A stretch of DNA of 64,000 nt from Zoroaster sp. YZ-2022 (GCA_029582265.1 CM055816.1:29432366-29496365), one strand, 5' to 3'; positions 35,160-47,400 are shown, numbered from the stretch's first letter. Notes: generated by a model not told the origin, from the sequence alone. Numbers and translations are program-made.

Positions 35160-35345
35160 CTACGATGTGCACTCAGCAGATAGTGGTCAAATGTGGACAC
35201 AGGGGACTCATTTTGACCTGTAAATGTACTACTTACTACACATAAGGTCTGACATTGTTGGACTTTTAAGTGCACTGTATATACTTCGGCAGTTATATTA
35301 ACATTTTGACTGATTTTGACCCTTGCAGTCCCAGAAGTGGTACTG
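35160..35345 (-). repeat. Decayed GTCAAAA-word MITE remnant
   Basis: GTGGACACAGGGGACTCATT, TTTGACCTGTAAATGTACTAC, TTTTAAGTGCACTGTATATAC and ATTTTGACTGATTTTGACCC correspond to the interior of the 18.57 and 63.66-kb elements in reverse. TTAA ends are missing. Confidence 0.55.
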
Positions 35346-35350
35346 TTTAC

Positions 35351-35476
35351 CAGATACTCAGCGGCGAAAAGGGCGATCTTTGTGGGAAGAAAGTTGACTT
35401 GATCAGTGCACATGTTCTTCAGCAAGGTTGGGCCAATGACGTCACAATTGTGCATCATGAACTTGACAAAAGAATC
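35351..35476 (-). CDS. Saposin-domain secreted protein, exon 5 (second saposin domain)
   Basis: The acceptor is TTGTATGAAG and the donor CTG|GTAAAC. The exon is exactly 126 nt, phase 0 to 0. It encodes DSFVKFMMHNCDVIGPTLLK, then NMCTDQVNFLPTKIALFAAEYL. Joined to exon 4 this gives the saposin-B pattern CxxC ... C ... GP....C......P....L....L, with the two middle cysteines here. The last two cysteines of the domain should be on a further 3' exon left of 35351 that was not found. The acceptor is the weakest junction of the gene, but length, phase and motif all agree. Confidence 0.72.
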
Positions 35477-36126
35477 CTTCATACAAACGATAACATCAAA
35501 ATTAGGTATATAAATATAATTTGCAATTAAAAGTATAATGTAAATTATTATACAAGCTATACCAGAGACACCAGGATAAACCCCTACTCTTCCACGATAA
35601 GTGTCATTAGGCCAAAACAAATGTTGAGTTGCCCTCCACCGACTGACCCAAAAGTGCTGAAATCTCGGGCCGGTTTTTTTCTCTTTTTTTCCCCCGTCAT
35701 TCATAGGCCTGTTTATTAATGAAACTTACCAATTTTCTGTGTATAAAACGTAATACGTTTGATTTGTGAAATTTTCCACTTCAAATTTACCGGTAACCAC
35801 GACTCAATCTACATGTTTTCAAATTGAATGGCCCCGGCCCTCACATGGTGCACTGCCTTCGCGCACACTGTGTGCCAATGATTGCGACTCAAATCTACAC
35901 GTTTTCCAATCGAATGGCCCCTCACATGTTTTCCACTGGCTTCGCGCACTGTTTTTATGTCAAACATGATATGTGGTTTCAATTCCAATGCATTTCAATC
36001 TTAAAATGACAGTCAAGGAGGAAAAAAATAAATAAATATATAAATAAATCCCGAGCGACCGACCCTTTCAAATATTTTCACTGGAGGGCAACTCAACATT
36101 CTTTTTTTGGCCTTATGGCTTAAACG

Positions 36127-36272
36127 TCCTATACGAAGAACAAAGCAATTATGGTTAAGTGTCTTGCTCAAGGACACAAGCACCGCGACCGGCCAGGCCG
36201 GGATTCTAACCCACATTCTGATGCCACAAGAACTTGAATCCAATGCACTAGACCGCTCAGCCACGATAACTC
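36127..36272 (-). repeat. SINE family 1, head half
   Basis: CAATTATGGTTAAGTGTCTTG, CTCAAGGACACAAGCACCGC and GACCGCTCAGCCACGATAAC are the tRNA-like head and first body segment on the minus strand. Body and tail are missing. Confidence 0.65.
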
Positions 36273-36554
36273 CAGTAATTACCAGATTGTCAAAGATTGT
36301 CAAAGTGACAATAAAGTATTATCTAAAATTTAATGTAAATTTGGTACACGTAACCAATGATATAATTATACTCCACCTTCAAGGCACTTTTTGTTGTTGA
36401 CGTCGTCGTCATTTATTTCCATGCTGCCCTTGCATTGTAGGTACATCATTCATATCATACTCATGAACCAATGAATGACCTTCTTTTGTATCACTACGAG
36501 GGCGCCCTTCAAATTGTGACATCAATACAATCTATTATGATCTTGAAAACATTG

Positions 36555-36690
36555 TCACAGTTTTATGTCTCCTGAAGACGAACAGAGCCTACTCATCGAA
36601 ACGTCCAGTTTTAGCCAACTGTTTCTTTTCGGAACCACTTCTTAAATTAGAATTTCTACACCGGGTGTCACCTCTAACAGTTTTTACTTT
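36555..36690 (+). repeat. Diverged Penelope tail
   Basis: TCTCCTGAAGACGAACAGAG, CATCGAAACGTCCAGTTTTAG, TTCTTTTCGGAACC and GGGTGTCACC follow the order of the tail but with a different sequence. Similar variants are at 37140-37205, 38650-38720 and 39195-39300, which suggests several Penelope subfamilies. Confidence 0.5.
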
Positions 36691-36871
36691 ACATCACAGT
36701 TTCACATAGTGTGGGGCCTCCGCCCACCCCCCCCCCCCACAAACAGTAAATTCACATAGTTGTAGGTTTTTCAGATTGACATATTTTATCGGTTTATTTG
36801 AGTTTTGTGTTGGTGTATTTACCTCCCAAAAATGTCAACCACCCCTCCCTCCTCTCGCTACCATGGCTTAC

Positions 36872-37092
36872 TGTGAATCCCTGGTTAACTAGCAAGCCTT
36901 TCAAGAATACTGGGAAGCTCTTGCACAAATCACAAGCCATGGTGCTGCTGACTCCCTGGTTTTTAGTCAGCTCTTGCTGCATCAGGCACTTGCCGTTAAC
37001 CGGTCCATGAGCGCTGCAGGCGAAACTACACAATACATCAGGATGGGCCTGGTGTAGCCATGTTACACAGGTAAAGGAAACACGGGAAAATA
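36872..37092 (-). CDS. Saposin-domain secreted protein, exon 4 (linker and start of second domain)
   Basis: The acceptor is TTGAAATTAAAATTAG and the donor TTCACA|GTAAGC. The 221-nt exon is phase 1 to phase 0, matching both neighbours. It encodes HPDVLCSFACS (closing cysteines of domain 1), a linker with further cysteines (GPVNGKCLMQQELTKNQGVS), and MACDLCKSFPVFLKGLLVNQ, the CxxC start of a second saposin domain. The order matches prosaposin-type proteins, where domains are joined by short linkers. Confidence 0.75.
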
Positions 37093-37244
37093 CTAATTTT
37101 AATTTCAATTTATTTGTCCAAGTTTAAAGCATGAAATAGAAAAATCATCAGAGCGTACTGATCGCAAAGGCAAGTTGTTATCAACCGGTTCTTATCAGAA
37201 CTGTTTTTTACTCAGAAGAGAATTTGATGTCAGCGCAGTCTTTA

Positions 37245-37962
37245 CTCATCATCATTATCATCATCATCACCACCACCACCATCATTATCATCATCACCAC
37301 CATCATGCATCGTCATCATCACCACCACCACCATCATGCATGGTCATCATCATCATCACCACCATTATTGTCATCATCACCACCACCACCATGCATCGTC
37401 ATCACCACCATCATCGTCATCATCATCACTAACACCATTATTGTCATCATCACCACCACCATGCATCGTCATCATCACCACCATCATTATCATCATCACC
37501 ATCATCATGCATCATCATCATCGCCACCACCACCACCATCATTATCATCACCACCACCATGCATCGTCATCACCACCAAAATCATCGCCATCATCACCAC
37601 CACCATCATTGTCATCATCACCACCACCATCATTATCATCACCACCACCATGCATCGTCATCACCAACATATCATTATCATCACCACCGTCATCATTATC
37701 ATCATCACCACCGTCATCATTATCATCATCACCACCGTCATCATTATCATCATCACCACCGTCATCATTATCATCATCATCACCGTCATCATTATCATCA
37801 TCATCACCGTCATCATTATCATCATCACCACCGTCATCATTATCATCATCATCACCGTCATCATTATCATCATCATCACCGTCATCATTATCATCACCAC
37901 CACCATCATTATCATCACCACCATCATCATCATTACCACCACCACCATCCGCATCAGCAGCA
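37245..37962. repeat. (CAT/CAC)n trinucleotide microsatellite, ~720 bp
   Basis: The sequence is almost purely CAT, CAC, ATT and GTC triplets, with a regular TCATCACCACCGTCATCATTA higher-order unit at 37680-37900 and CCACCATGCATCGTCATC units earlier. Long frames on both strands (His/Ser/Ile or Asp/Gly/Met runs) follow from the repeat and are not genes. It sits in the intron between saposin exons 3 and 4. Confidence 0.95.
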
Positions 37963-38033
37963 TAATAAACAATCAAATCAAATTAAATTAAATTAAAAAA
38001 AATAATAGCTCATCAAAAATTGAATCAACTTAC

Positions 38034-38160
38034 AAACATGCTGGCCGCAGCCCCTTCCTGTGGGGAACGTGTCGATAAACTTGTTGCATTGTTTATATTG
38101 CAGAGAGGTGGTGTTGAAGAAGTCACATGTCAATGTCGACAGTAATTGTACGACAGCATC
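38034..38160 (-). CDS. Saposin-domain secreted protein, exon 3 (domain 1, second part)
   Basis: The acceptor is GGTTTTTTAAAACCTAG and the donor GTTT|GTAAGT. The 127-nt exon is phase 0 to phase 1. It encodes DAVVQLLSTLTCDFF, then NTTSLQYKQCNKFIDTFPTG and RGCGQHV. The C..F.......CxxFIDT spacing is the middle of a saposin-B domain, continuing the CxxC start in exon 2. NTT is a possible N-glycosylation site, as usual in saposins. An extra cysteine pair (GCG) is not typical. Confidence 0.78.
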
Positions 38161-39789
38161 CTAGGTTTTAAAAAACCGAGGAATGGTGAACCATTTGATT
38201 ATAAAATGACTGTGTCCAGTGACCCCTGTTGTGCTTTTTCCCCAAATCCCCCTCCCCGAAAAAATAATATTAATAATACAATAAAAAATTAAATTAAATA
38301 AAATTAATAATAAAAATTGTTAGTTATAAATGTTTAACATTTAGATAAAAGGCCTATTAATGAAGTGTACCGGTACCACATTTCCCCAAAATGTACATAA
38401 TTATTTACACATTTTGAAATTTCCAAACAAGTCCAAACAAATGTTGAAAAGTTTCTTCTAGAAAATATTGCTTTCGTCTGACAAAATTAAAGCTCTGAAT
38501 TTGTAAGATCGAGGACTTTTTGTGGTAAAGCGCTATGTAATATCTAATATCTCAAATGAGTTGCAGAACAAGTGGTTTGCCAACTTGACGTTTCGATAAG
38601 TACACTTCGACTGTCTTCATTAGAAAGAAGACGAAGACTATCAGAGTACAGAGTGAACACGTCTTCTCCTCAAGACGATCAGAGTATACTGATCGAAAAG
38701 TCGTGTTGTCAATCCTCTCCTTCAAGTTCACAATAACAATCATAACAGAACAGAAGGTAACATGGTGCTACTCTTAATATGCATAATGTATCTAAGGATA
38801 ATTTCTCTGGATACCAGACTCGCTCTCTCACCCACCCTTCCGATATACACGTTTTAGTGAATGGATGCGCAGTGTCTACTCCAATAGGCTTGTACACGTA
38901 CACGGTATCCCTTTGGTAACTGTGACGTCATTTCAACAGTTCAACAACCTTTACATACATGGAGTGGTTCCAAAATAAATTTGCTTAGGCTACATACAAA
39001 AAAGCATTGCCCATTTGACTTTAATTTCTTTATTAAAATTATATACAGAATAAATCGTTGATCATGATATATGTTTTGCAAAAGATAGGAATTCCTATAC
39101 AAAAAGTATGGTGGCTAAGAGAGGCCTCGCAAATCGGACAAACATTCAGCGATCGATTCAGCAATTTTGGCTTCAAGTAACTGGACTTCATATAGGATCT
39201 CCTGACGACGGCCAGAGCATACTTGCCGAAACGTTGAGAACAAAACCGGCTCTTCTCAGAGCCAACACCTCTACTTTAGAGACTTGTTACATGGTGCTTC
39301 CGAAAACTTTCCCAATTAACTGGACTTCGTTTCATAATAGGGAAAAAAAAGAAAACTAAAAATGCTGACGCGCGGGTCTGGAACGACGTGCGCAGAGACC
39401 ACAAACTGGAGACTTATTTTGGCCTCATCACACTGTTTTTTCTTGCCTAAAGTTCAAAAACGAGTCGCGTACTGTTAATACGTTCGCGTACGACAATATC
39501 TACTTACGAAGAAGAAGAAGAATTGACAAGAGCATCTTGCGTGCAAAACATTCACAAAAGCGCGAATTGTGTATTGGCCGGGAAAAGATACCCTGAATAT
39601 TAAGGTGCTGCATTGAAGGAGCCAAGTTCATGACCTGCTAAGCAGAACAAAGTGCTTAGCAATATTCTTTGGTTACCAGCCAAACTTATCAAACTTACCA
39701 GCCAAAATGATATTATGTATGCATCTTGGCTGGTAGTCTGTTTTATATTGCTTAGTAAAAATATTTGCTTTGCAAATATTGCTTATTAC

Positions 39790-39905
39790 CTCGACGTCAG
39801 TATTTTCAAGGATCTCGTTGACAAACTCAGCAGCGCCCAAGCAGTTTGTACAAGCTATCTGCTCCTCTCGGCAAACCTGCGTCACTGTGATGTCACTGCT
39901 AAATA
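39790..39905 (-). CDS. Saposin-domain secreted protein, exon 2 (start of domain 1)
   Basis: The acceptor is ATTTGTCTTGCTTCTGTAG and the donor GTCGAG|GTAATA. The 116-nt exon is phase 1 to phase 0. It encodes SSDITVTQVCREEQIACTNC, then LGAAEFVNEILENTDVE. The ACTNCLGAAEFVNEIL segment is the CxxC helix that opens a saposin-B domain. Other possible acceptors at 39898 and 39876 give the wrong phase for exon 1, which favours this start. Confidence 0.78.
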
Positions 39906-40724
39906 CTACAGAAGCAAGACAAATGGAAATGATATACAAAATAGTAAAACAGATTGGATGTGATTATGTTCTGTCAGTAAAATATAAGACTTAACCCAGT
40001 GAGTTTCTTTTTCTTTTTCTGCTTCTTCTACGGTAGAAGCTAAAATATGACGTCACTTGGAGTACCGCTAGATGGCGTTATGGCCACAATTCAGTCTTGA
40101 GTAATGTTGTACTAAAAACATGATTCTTGAATATTTTGACTCATAATTTGAATTTGTTTTACAAAAGGTACAATAAAGACAGATACAAACACATCCATTG
40201 AACAATTCATGACGTAACATAAATTCTGAAATAAAATCTAAAAACCTAACAAAAATAATGAAAAGGGCACAAACGTGATCTTGCATTTTTACGTATTGGC
40301 AGTTATATTGGCTTTTTAAAATACATTGAAAGTGGTAAAATTAATATAATTTGTTTGTCATATCAACGTTTGAAAGTTGGTAACAAACCTAAAAACATAT
40401 ACTAAATATGTAACAGTAGTATTTCCCACTTTAAACAAGAAAATTAATATGGACCTGTTCAAAAATTAAAGTTGCCATGGCAACCATTAATTCCCAACAT
40501 CGTTGATTTGGGTATAGTTAGGACAAGTCAGAAAATAAGAACGTGACAGGTCAAACCGTTCTGAAGACATAACACAAAATAGCATAAGAGGCACATTGTG
40601 CCCCGACTATTGGTTAAATAAAAAACACATTGCCTTAATGCCGTGGTGCAATTATAACAAATACATTGGACTAAAAGTGTTATAATTATGACTCGTTTGA
40701 AACTATTATAAATGTTATGTAAAT

Positions 40725-40835
40725 CTCTTGAGTAGTAATTAGATCTGAAAAGAACTGGTGGTTTATACATGGTGTCACCGCAAACAGTATTTACTTAAAA
40801 TCCTTTTCACCATGCAAAGCTGCAAATCTTATATG
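40725..40835. repeat. Penelope-tail fragments, partly inverted
   Basis: TTGAGTAGTAATTAGATCTG and AAAAGAACTGG are in reverse orientation, followed by CATGGTGTCACCGCAAACAG and TTCACCATGCAAAGCTGC in forward orientation. The same head-to-head layout is at 47.8 kb. Confidence 0.6.
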
Positions 40836-40904
40836 TAAGATACAATAATGAATTGATTTGTAAACCATTGATGGTAACAAACAGCATCCATGCTTCATAT
40901 ACGC

Positions 40905-41060
40905 TGTAAGAAATATTGGGCAACTTAACACGGTTGATATGTTGCCCAACACTGGTCAACATATCAACAGGTTACACAGTTGGTTTACTATTGCCCAATG
41001 TTGGATAATTGTTTGCCAAAATATGTGAACAGTTGTGGTAAATACTGACCAATTCTGGGA
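40905..41060. repeat. GTTGATATGTTGCCCAAC-word MITE
   Basis: It begins GCTGTAAGAAATATTGGGCAAC and repeats TTGATATGTTGCCCAAC, CAACATATCAAC and TTGCCCAATGTTGG. The right end was not defined. A fragment is at 733-800. Confidence 0.5.
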
Positions 41061-41902
41061 GAAATAACCTTACCATTGGCGGATCCAGGGGGGCTAAGGG
41101 GGCTGTAGCCCCCCCCCCCCTATAATCGTTAAAAAAATAAAAAAATAAAACAAAAAATTTAAGGCAGAGAAAAAGAGAGAGAGGGGGAGGGGAGAACGCA
41201 CTCCCATTCCCACAGTGTGCTTTGTTTTTCTCTCCCTTTGATTATTTCATTGTAATTTTTGTAGTACTGAAAAATAATTGTTTTTGATTCTCAGCCCCCC
41301 CTAAAAATGTTCTGGATCCGCCCATGCTTACCCAACCCCATGTTGCATGATAAGTATTCAATAAAACCACGCACCGTGAAAGTTTCAGCTTATTATTTAC
41401 GGGAAAGAAAGAAAGAAATCGTTCAGATATATAGCGCTATAGGACATTGTATAATCGCAGCCGAAACCTATATCAAAATGTTTGATGCATTTTACGTTTT
41501 CTCCAAAATGACTGTATGTAAGACGTCGGTACCGTCACCAACTTTTCATCAAATAAGTTTATAGATTATAAGTCATTAATGTTGTCAATATGATAATTAC
41601 CAAAGGTTTAACTGAGTAATGACGGTATTTTTAAAAACCGAAACCGATCCGATGATAGGCCTGCCAAATTCGGTTTTCAATAAAATACCGCAGTTTTTTG
41701 TCGCCAGCTATGGGATCTCAAAGAAAACAATTTCAAAGCATTTTAGTAGGCCTAATCTTCAAATCATCCCTTTTTGAGCCCCAGAGCGGAGCGATTTATC
41801 TCACTAAGTCCAGACCTAATTTCACCGATCCGCTGTCAGATGTTTCCACCGTGGTACCCGCAACGCAGCAATCAGACATGTACAGACATGTACAATGCAT
41901 TA

Positions 41903-42345
41903 GACATAAAACACAATAAAGGGGGCCACTTTGCATCCGTCACGTTAGCAGTTTTTCCAATGGTTTTTTTTTTTTTTAAGTACCTGAAACCGACCAAAAA
42001 GTGTTTCAACATGTGAATGGACATGCAGGCTTATACTAGAACTAATTTGAGTTGATTTATTTTATTTTTTAAATTTTTTATTTATTTTTTACCCTCAAAT
42101 TTCCATAAAAATTGGACTGAAAAAGTTACCTCACTTTTCCGTCCATTTGTTGATGGAAATTTTAGGGTAATTAAAAAAAAAATAGTAACAATCAACTCAA
42201 ATTATCTTTAGGATAAGCATGCATGTCTATTCAAATGTTGAAAATCTTTTTGGGTGGTTTCAGATATTTAAAAAAAAATTACAACCATTAGAAAAACTGC
42301 TAACGTGACGGTAGGAAAGTGGCCCCCTTTATTGTGTTTTATGTC
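41903..42345. mobile_element. Foldback MITE, GACATAAAACAC ends, ATTA duplication
   Basis: Nearly the whole 443 bp is one imperfect palindrome: GACATAAAACACAATAAAGG and GGCCACTTT at the left, AAAGTGGCCCCCTTTATTG and TGTTTTATGTC at the right, with inner arms (AATTTGAGTTGATT / AATCAACTCAAATT). ATTA flanks both ends (41899-41902, 42346-42349). Confidence 0.75.
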
Positions 42346-42349
42346 ATTA

Positions 42350-43600
42350 TGCTTGTGTTGGGTCACGTGATATGCCATCGAGAAATAACCCCTGTACTCG
42401 ATGATTTAACACTTTCTCAATAAGAATGATGACGAGTATGAGGCAAACATACAAATTTATAATTTCTGATGGATGAATAGCTCGCAAAAATGTGGGGATG
42501 TTGTGGGGATGTAGGGTGTGGGAATTAAGTCTGTGTTTTTCTAAGGGATTTCATGTTAATATTGTTTAAAAAAACGTTGAGCAAATAAACACTGTACATA
42601 ACATTTTGCTAGCTGTAAAGGCACGCACCTGCGTACACTCGGCATGCCTGAAAGCGTAAAAAATAACAAAATAAAAATACTTTTATAATAATATATTTTT
42701 TAAAACCTTTCTCGGCAAATACCAGTCGTTCAAGAGTTGGAATTGATTCCTACTGGCGCTTTAGGGTCTATGAAATAATAACAGTTTTAACAGTGTATAC
42801 CGAGGAGCGCCGCGCCCCTCCCATTTCTGCTTATTAAAATCAAATCTGTGACGTGTAACTAGGAGATTTTAGCATACCAGATTTGTAGCAATCAGAAAAA
42901 TAATGTGTTTTTTTACAAATCTGGTATCAAATGAAAGGGGAAAATCTAGAGAATCAAACTTTACCAAAATTGGGTCCAAGTTTAGCGTTTTGCTAGAGCC
43001 AGTCAAGATTTTTGCTGAATACAGAAGATCAATGCCGTGGAAAGCTTCCGTTTGGGATACTTTTGAAAATGTGCATAAAATTATTTGTTTAGTTTTTTTC
43101 TGAAATAGCAGCACTTCAGACGGAGTTTAGAATGATTGGTATCTTTACCAATGTCCCATCAGGTTTGCTTCTGGGTGATTATTTGGTAATGTTGTGTAAT
43201 TCCCATTGTTTTGAATATATATCGCCCGTGTTTGGGCTGATTTGACGGTTAAAAAAACTATATCTTGAATTGCTGTTTTTCTGGGGTTATTTGAGACATT
43301 GAAAAAAGTCAGTCAAGGATGAGTACCAGTAAATTAAAAACTGTTTTAATCCTTAGCTTGCATGAGGGCGTGTGCAGTCTTCCAATTGGCTAAATAGGCT
43401 CATTTTGAATTGAATACTATCCTTTTACTAGAAAAATAGAAGTGTTCCTGTGACTAAAAACAGATCTATCTGGTGAAAAGGCGAAACATATAGTACAGTT
43501 TTGCATCTTTAAACTCAAAAGATTTTCCAAGGGGATTTTCCAAGGGGTCTTAAGCTAGATTATGTTGACTAAGACTGTCATCAAAACGCCAATTTGATGC
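42350..43600. other. No gene recognised
   Basis: Short frames only. ATCGCCCGTGTTTGGGC...TTTGACGGT near 43222-43250 recurs at 47336-47365, evidence of an old dispersed repeat. No splice-bounded exon was seen. Confidence 0.35.
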
Positions 43601-43609
43601 AATAAGTCA

Positions 43610-43935
43610 CACACGTCCTGGGGGTATAGCTATAGGCCAGTCTGAAGATCTAATGTCGCACTTCGAGTGAATCTCACCAGATACCGGCCGCACGCGATTT
43701 TTTCTGCAGTACACTTCGGAAAACACACGGGGTAAATATTTTGAGAACAAGTTTGGAAAAGTTTATTTAATTTTTGCCCTACACCGAAGTGTGTATAGCA
43801 CTGCATACTCACTGCGTTCCGGGTGTCTGTGAAAAATACTTCATAGACGCCTTGGGCAGGATTCGAACCCATTAGAACCCTCCTGCTTATTAATGCAGAC
43901 GTCTTAACCTCTACCACCGAGCTTTCCCGATGACG
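43610..43935 (-). mobile_element. tRNA-derived SINE, family 2
   Basis: On the minus strand from 43928: GGGAAAGCTCGGTGGTAGAG, then a stem-like ACGTCTGCATTAATAAGCAG, then GGGTTCGAATCCTGCCCAAG, a tRNA-like A and B box. It is followed by a body with TGAAGTATTTTTCACAGACACCC. Cloverleaf pairing is imperfect, and the unrelated body plus a partial second copy near 5405-5490 favour a SINE over a working tRNA gene. Confidence 0.55.
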
Positions 43936-44976
43936 ACTGGCCAGCTAGAATCCCACATAGAGCGGGTTCCGCGATAAGGTTGGTGAAACTCTTGCGTCAG
44001 GTAATAAACAAATGATTTAATTGTTGCCCTTCAAAAGTGTTGGCAAATTTGAAGAATGAGAAATTTGGGGAAATTTGGGACAAGTTTGGAAAGGTTTAAA
44101 ACAATGAAAGCCCTACATCGCTTTTTAAATGTCATATATAAAGTTTGTACACATTTTATTACTGGAAATTTTAAAATGAAATAAGCTGAAACTTTCACAG
44201 ATTTAATTTAATAGACCATGTGACTTGTTGACACTTTGCGTGACCTTTAGAGTACCAGGGTGATTTCCCACCGGGCACAAGTGTATGTATTTGTACAGTA
44301 TATACATTTTGTACTGATCCACATAAAATCAAGAATTTTCAAGAAGTTAGTGCCTTATTAAAAATTAAAAAAAATTCTGCTGATATCTGAAAATATCATA
44401 TTTGATGGTTTCTTTTTATAGTTTGACCGTTGGGGCTCTGTTGTAAACATTCATTCATTCATTAACACATATTCCAATGTTGACAACAAGAATGTTGTTA
44501 ATTGATTTAATGTTGCCCTAACACCGACGTGTTAGAATGTTGTTACAAATAATTACACAATATCAAGAGGTCGTACAAAATGCAAAGACAAAATTAGTAA
44601 CGTGAAAAGACTATGTATAAGAGAAAAGCTTGTCAACATTGAGGAAAAGTAGAAGCTGGGATTTTATTCCTTTCCCTACCCCCACCCCTCCCCTTAATTA
44701 CAAAATGACAAAGTTACTGGACAAATACAGAAGACTACATTCAACAATAATATTGGCAGGAGATCAGACCAAATAATAAGTCAATTAAATAGCATAATTG
44801 AGCAACTTAAATTTAAGTTTTTTGTAAACGTTTTAAGAGAGCGAGACTGTTTGACATGATTTCATTTGTCACATCGTCTATAAATATCTATTGATTCGTT
44901 TTTTTAAATGTATGGATTTACAGACATTTTATCAGAAGTGTGTAATGGCTTTAAAAATCTCTGTAATTAGAACAGA

Positions 44977-45338
44977 TAATAATAATAATAATAATGGAGG
45001 CATTTTTAAAAGCGCTCTTACACTAGGTATCACAGCGCTTTACAGTATACCCTCTGCTCATCAGGCGCATAAATCACTCCTGAAACCATCTCATCTCCCT
45101 GGGGAGTATACAGCTCAATTGCTGCCATTTCGGCGTATATAGGGCTAATCAAACACAACAACCAACTCTGCCCTCACAGGTACCCATTTACTCCTGGGTG
45201 GAGAGAAGCAAGTATGGTAAAGTGTCTTGCTCGAGGACACAAGCACCACGGTTGCGGTCGGGATTCGAAACCACATTCTGACGACTCAGCCATCAGAACA
45301 CAAATCTAATGCACTAAACCGCTCGGCCATGACACTCT
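44977..45338 (-). mobile_element. tRNA-derived SINE, family 1
   Basis: Complete minus-strand copy: head GTCATGGCCGAGCGGTTTAG, body CTCGAGCAAGACACTTTACC and CTCCCCAGGGAGATGAGATGG, tail GCGCTGTGATACCTAGTGTAAG, GAGCGCTTTTAAAAATGCC and ATT repeats. The tail subtype matches the 33.72-kb copy. A short ACTCTACACATGGC repeat borders it on the right. Confidence 0.8.
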
Positions 45339-45419
45339 ACACATGGCACTCTACACATGGCACTCCACACATGGCACTCCACACAGAGAAATAGGCTATG
45401 TCAAAGCACGAACTTTTAC

Positions 45420-45486
45420 CACTGACGCCAAAAGCCATACAGGATATCACAAACACCCAAGCCAGTGCCATTGTTCGGTCTTGCAT
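45420..45486 (-). CDS. Saposin-domain secreted protein, exon 1 (signal peptide)
   Basis: From the ATG at 45486 the minus strand reads MQDRTMALAWVFVISCMAFG then VS, and the donor GTCAGTG|GTAAAAG closes the exon in phase 1, as exon 2 requires. A second ATG (45471) gives a cleaner signal peptide starting MALAWVFV. A basic residue followed by a hydrophobic run is a typical secretion signal for saposin precursors. The next exon is 5.5 kb away. Exon choice rests on phase, splice site and signal-peptide character; no transcript was available. Confidence 0.6.
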
Positions 45487-45677
45487 GCTACTCGCCGTTA
45501 GCCCTTTCTCAATATTTCTCCTGAAGATGTCGTCCTACACGTTGGTTTCCTTGCTTTAGTTAACTCCTTCCTGCCTCTGTCAAGTTCGTGTGAGAGACCC
45601 TTATTACATATAAGTCTTGTATATCACTATAACCACGTGAAAAACTCTAGCCCCGCCCACCGTTTAAACTGTTCGAA

Positions 45678-46588
45678 TGAATGATTGGCTTGCAGTGATT
45701 GGATTGCAGTGATTGGCTTGCAGTGATTGGCTTGCAGTGATTGGCTTGCAGTGATTGGATTGCAGTGATTGGCTTGCAGTGATTGGCTTGCAGTGATTGG
45801 CTTGCAGTGATTGGCTTGCAGTGATTGGCTTGCAGTGATTGGATTGCAGTGATTGGATTGCAGTGATTGGATTGCAGTGGTTGGCTTGCAGTGATTGGAT
45901 TGCAGTGATTGGATTGCAGTGATTGGCTTGCAGTGATTGGCTTGCAGTGATTGGCTTGCAGTGATTGGCTTGCAGTGATTGGCTTGCAGTGATTGGCTTG
46001 CAGTGATTGGATTGCAGTGATTGGATTGCAGTGATTGGATTGCAGTGATTGGCTTGCAGTGATTGGATTGCAGTGATTGGCTTGCAGTGATTGGATTGCA
46101 GTGATTGGCTTGCAGTGATTGGCTTGCAGTGATTGGATTGCAGTGATTGGCTTGCAGTGATTGGATTGCAGTGATTGGATTGCAGTGATTGGATTGCAGT
46201 GATTGGATTGCAGTGATTGGCTTGCAGTGATTGGCTTGCAGTGATTGGATTGCAGTGATTGGATTGCAGTGATTGGCTTGCAGTGATTGGATTGCAGTGA
46301 TTGGATTGCAGTGATTGGATTGCAGTGATTGGCTTGCAGTGATTGATTGCAGTGATTGGCTTGCAGTGATTGGATTGCAGTGATTGGCTTGCAGTGATTG
46401 GATTGCAGTGATTGGATTGCAGTGATTGGATTGCAGTGATTGGATTGCAGTGATTGGATTGCAGTGATTGGCTTGCAGTGATTGGATTGCAGTGATTGGA
46501 TTGCAGTGATTGGATTGCAGTGATTGGATTGCAGTGATTGGATTGCAGTGATTGGATTGCAGTGATTGGATTGCAGTGATTGGATTGC
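45678..46588. repeat. 15-bp minisatellite, about 60 copies
   Basis: The unit is TTGCAGTGATTGGAT, with a common variant TTGCAGTGATTGGCT. Two minus-strand frames stay open for over 320 codons (HCNPITAIQSLQSN-type repeats) because 15 is divisible by three. The two variants are distributed irregularly, and a few copies lost one base (near 46340). It is not a credible gene. Confidence 0.95.
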
Positions 46589-46599
46589 AAGACACGTTC

Positions 46600-47400
46600 A
46601 ACTCTTCTCTGGTTTCTGGTCCTTGCGCGCGTCGCCTTAGGCCTGCGCGTTGGCATTTCTAGTTTACTTTTTTTAGGGGGAGGGGGAGGCTACAAAAAGA
46701 TGTCCAAAATGCAGCCAAAATTGCTGGATCAACTGAAATTCTCAGTTCTAATATCAAATGTCTCTTGAAATCTCTTTTGTCTGAGGTACTATAATTTTTG
46801 TCAAAATTAGTTAGATACCGGTAATTTCCCAACAGAAATTTCGATTTCATGAGACGAAAATTCAACGTTAGAATGAATACGAAAAGCCATACAAATTATG
46901 GATGCGCGCATTTACAGATATTTTATCAAAGTGTATACGGGTTTTTACTGTTATGGGTTTTTTCTTTTTCAAATCTGAAATAGATCATCGGGTGGAAGGG
47001 CTTGGCCAAAATGGAGAGCCTCAGTCACTCCTTTGTTTGGCGATTTTTGCAAGGATTTTGTTTTCGTGCTTACCTCTCACCACCCCACACTCAATATGTC
47101 CCACGCCTACCCCCTCATATTTCCTCACATTTACCTGTTCCCCTCGTCGTCCATCGATTTTGGAGTTTTTGAGATTTTACCGCCGCTGAAGTCAGTCGGC
47201 AAATTGGCTTACACCCCACCCCAAGATTATGCCTTCGCTACGGCCCTGATTGGCTGTCACAGCTGAAAGCGTGTAAACTGCCAAGAAGCATGTAACTACC
47301 TAACATTACATTAATTCATAGGCTCTTAAAAATGTATCGCCCGTGTTTGGGCCGATTTGACGGTAAAAAAATAGATTTAAGTGTTGAATTGCTATTTTTT
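46600..47400. other. No gene recognised
   Basis: Short frames without motifs. A pyrimidine-rich stretch at 47050-47160 (CACCCCACACTCAATATGTCC...) looks intronic. Confidence 0.3.

Noticed and set aside
37224..37996. Several long frames (up to 255 codons) on both strands
   Set aside because: They are translations of a CAT/CAC triplet repeat; any frame without a stop triplet stays open.
43855..43928. tRNA gene on the minus strand
   Set aside because: Tempting A/B boxes and a stem, but pairing is imperfect and the following sequence looks like a second SINE family.
45627..46656. Two overlapping minus-strand frames of over 320 codons with regular peptide repeats
   Set aside because: A 15-bp minisatellite keeps frames open by arithmetic; no start context, splice site or non-repeat domain supports a protein.
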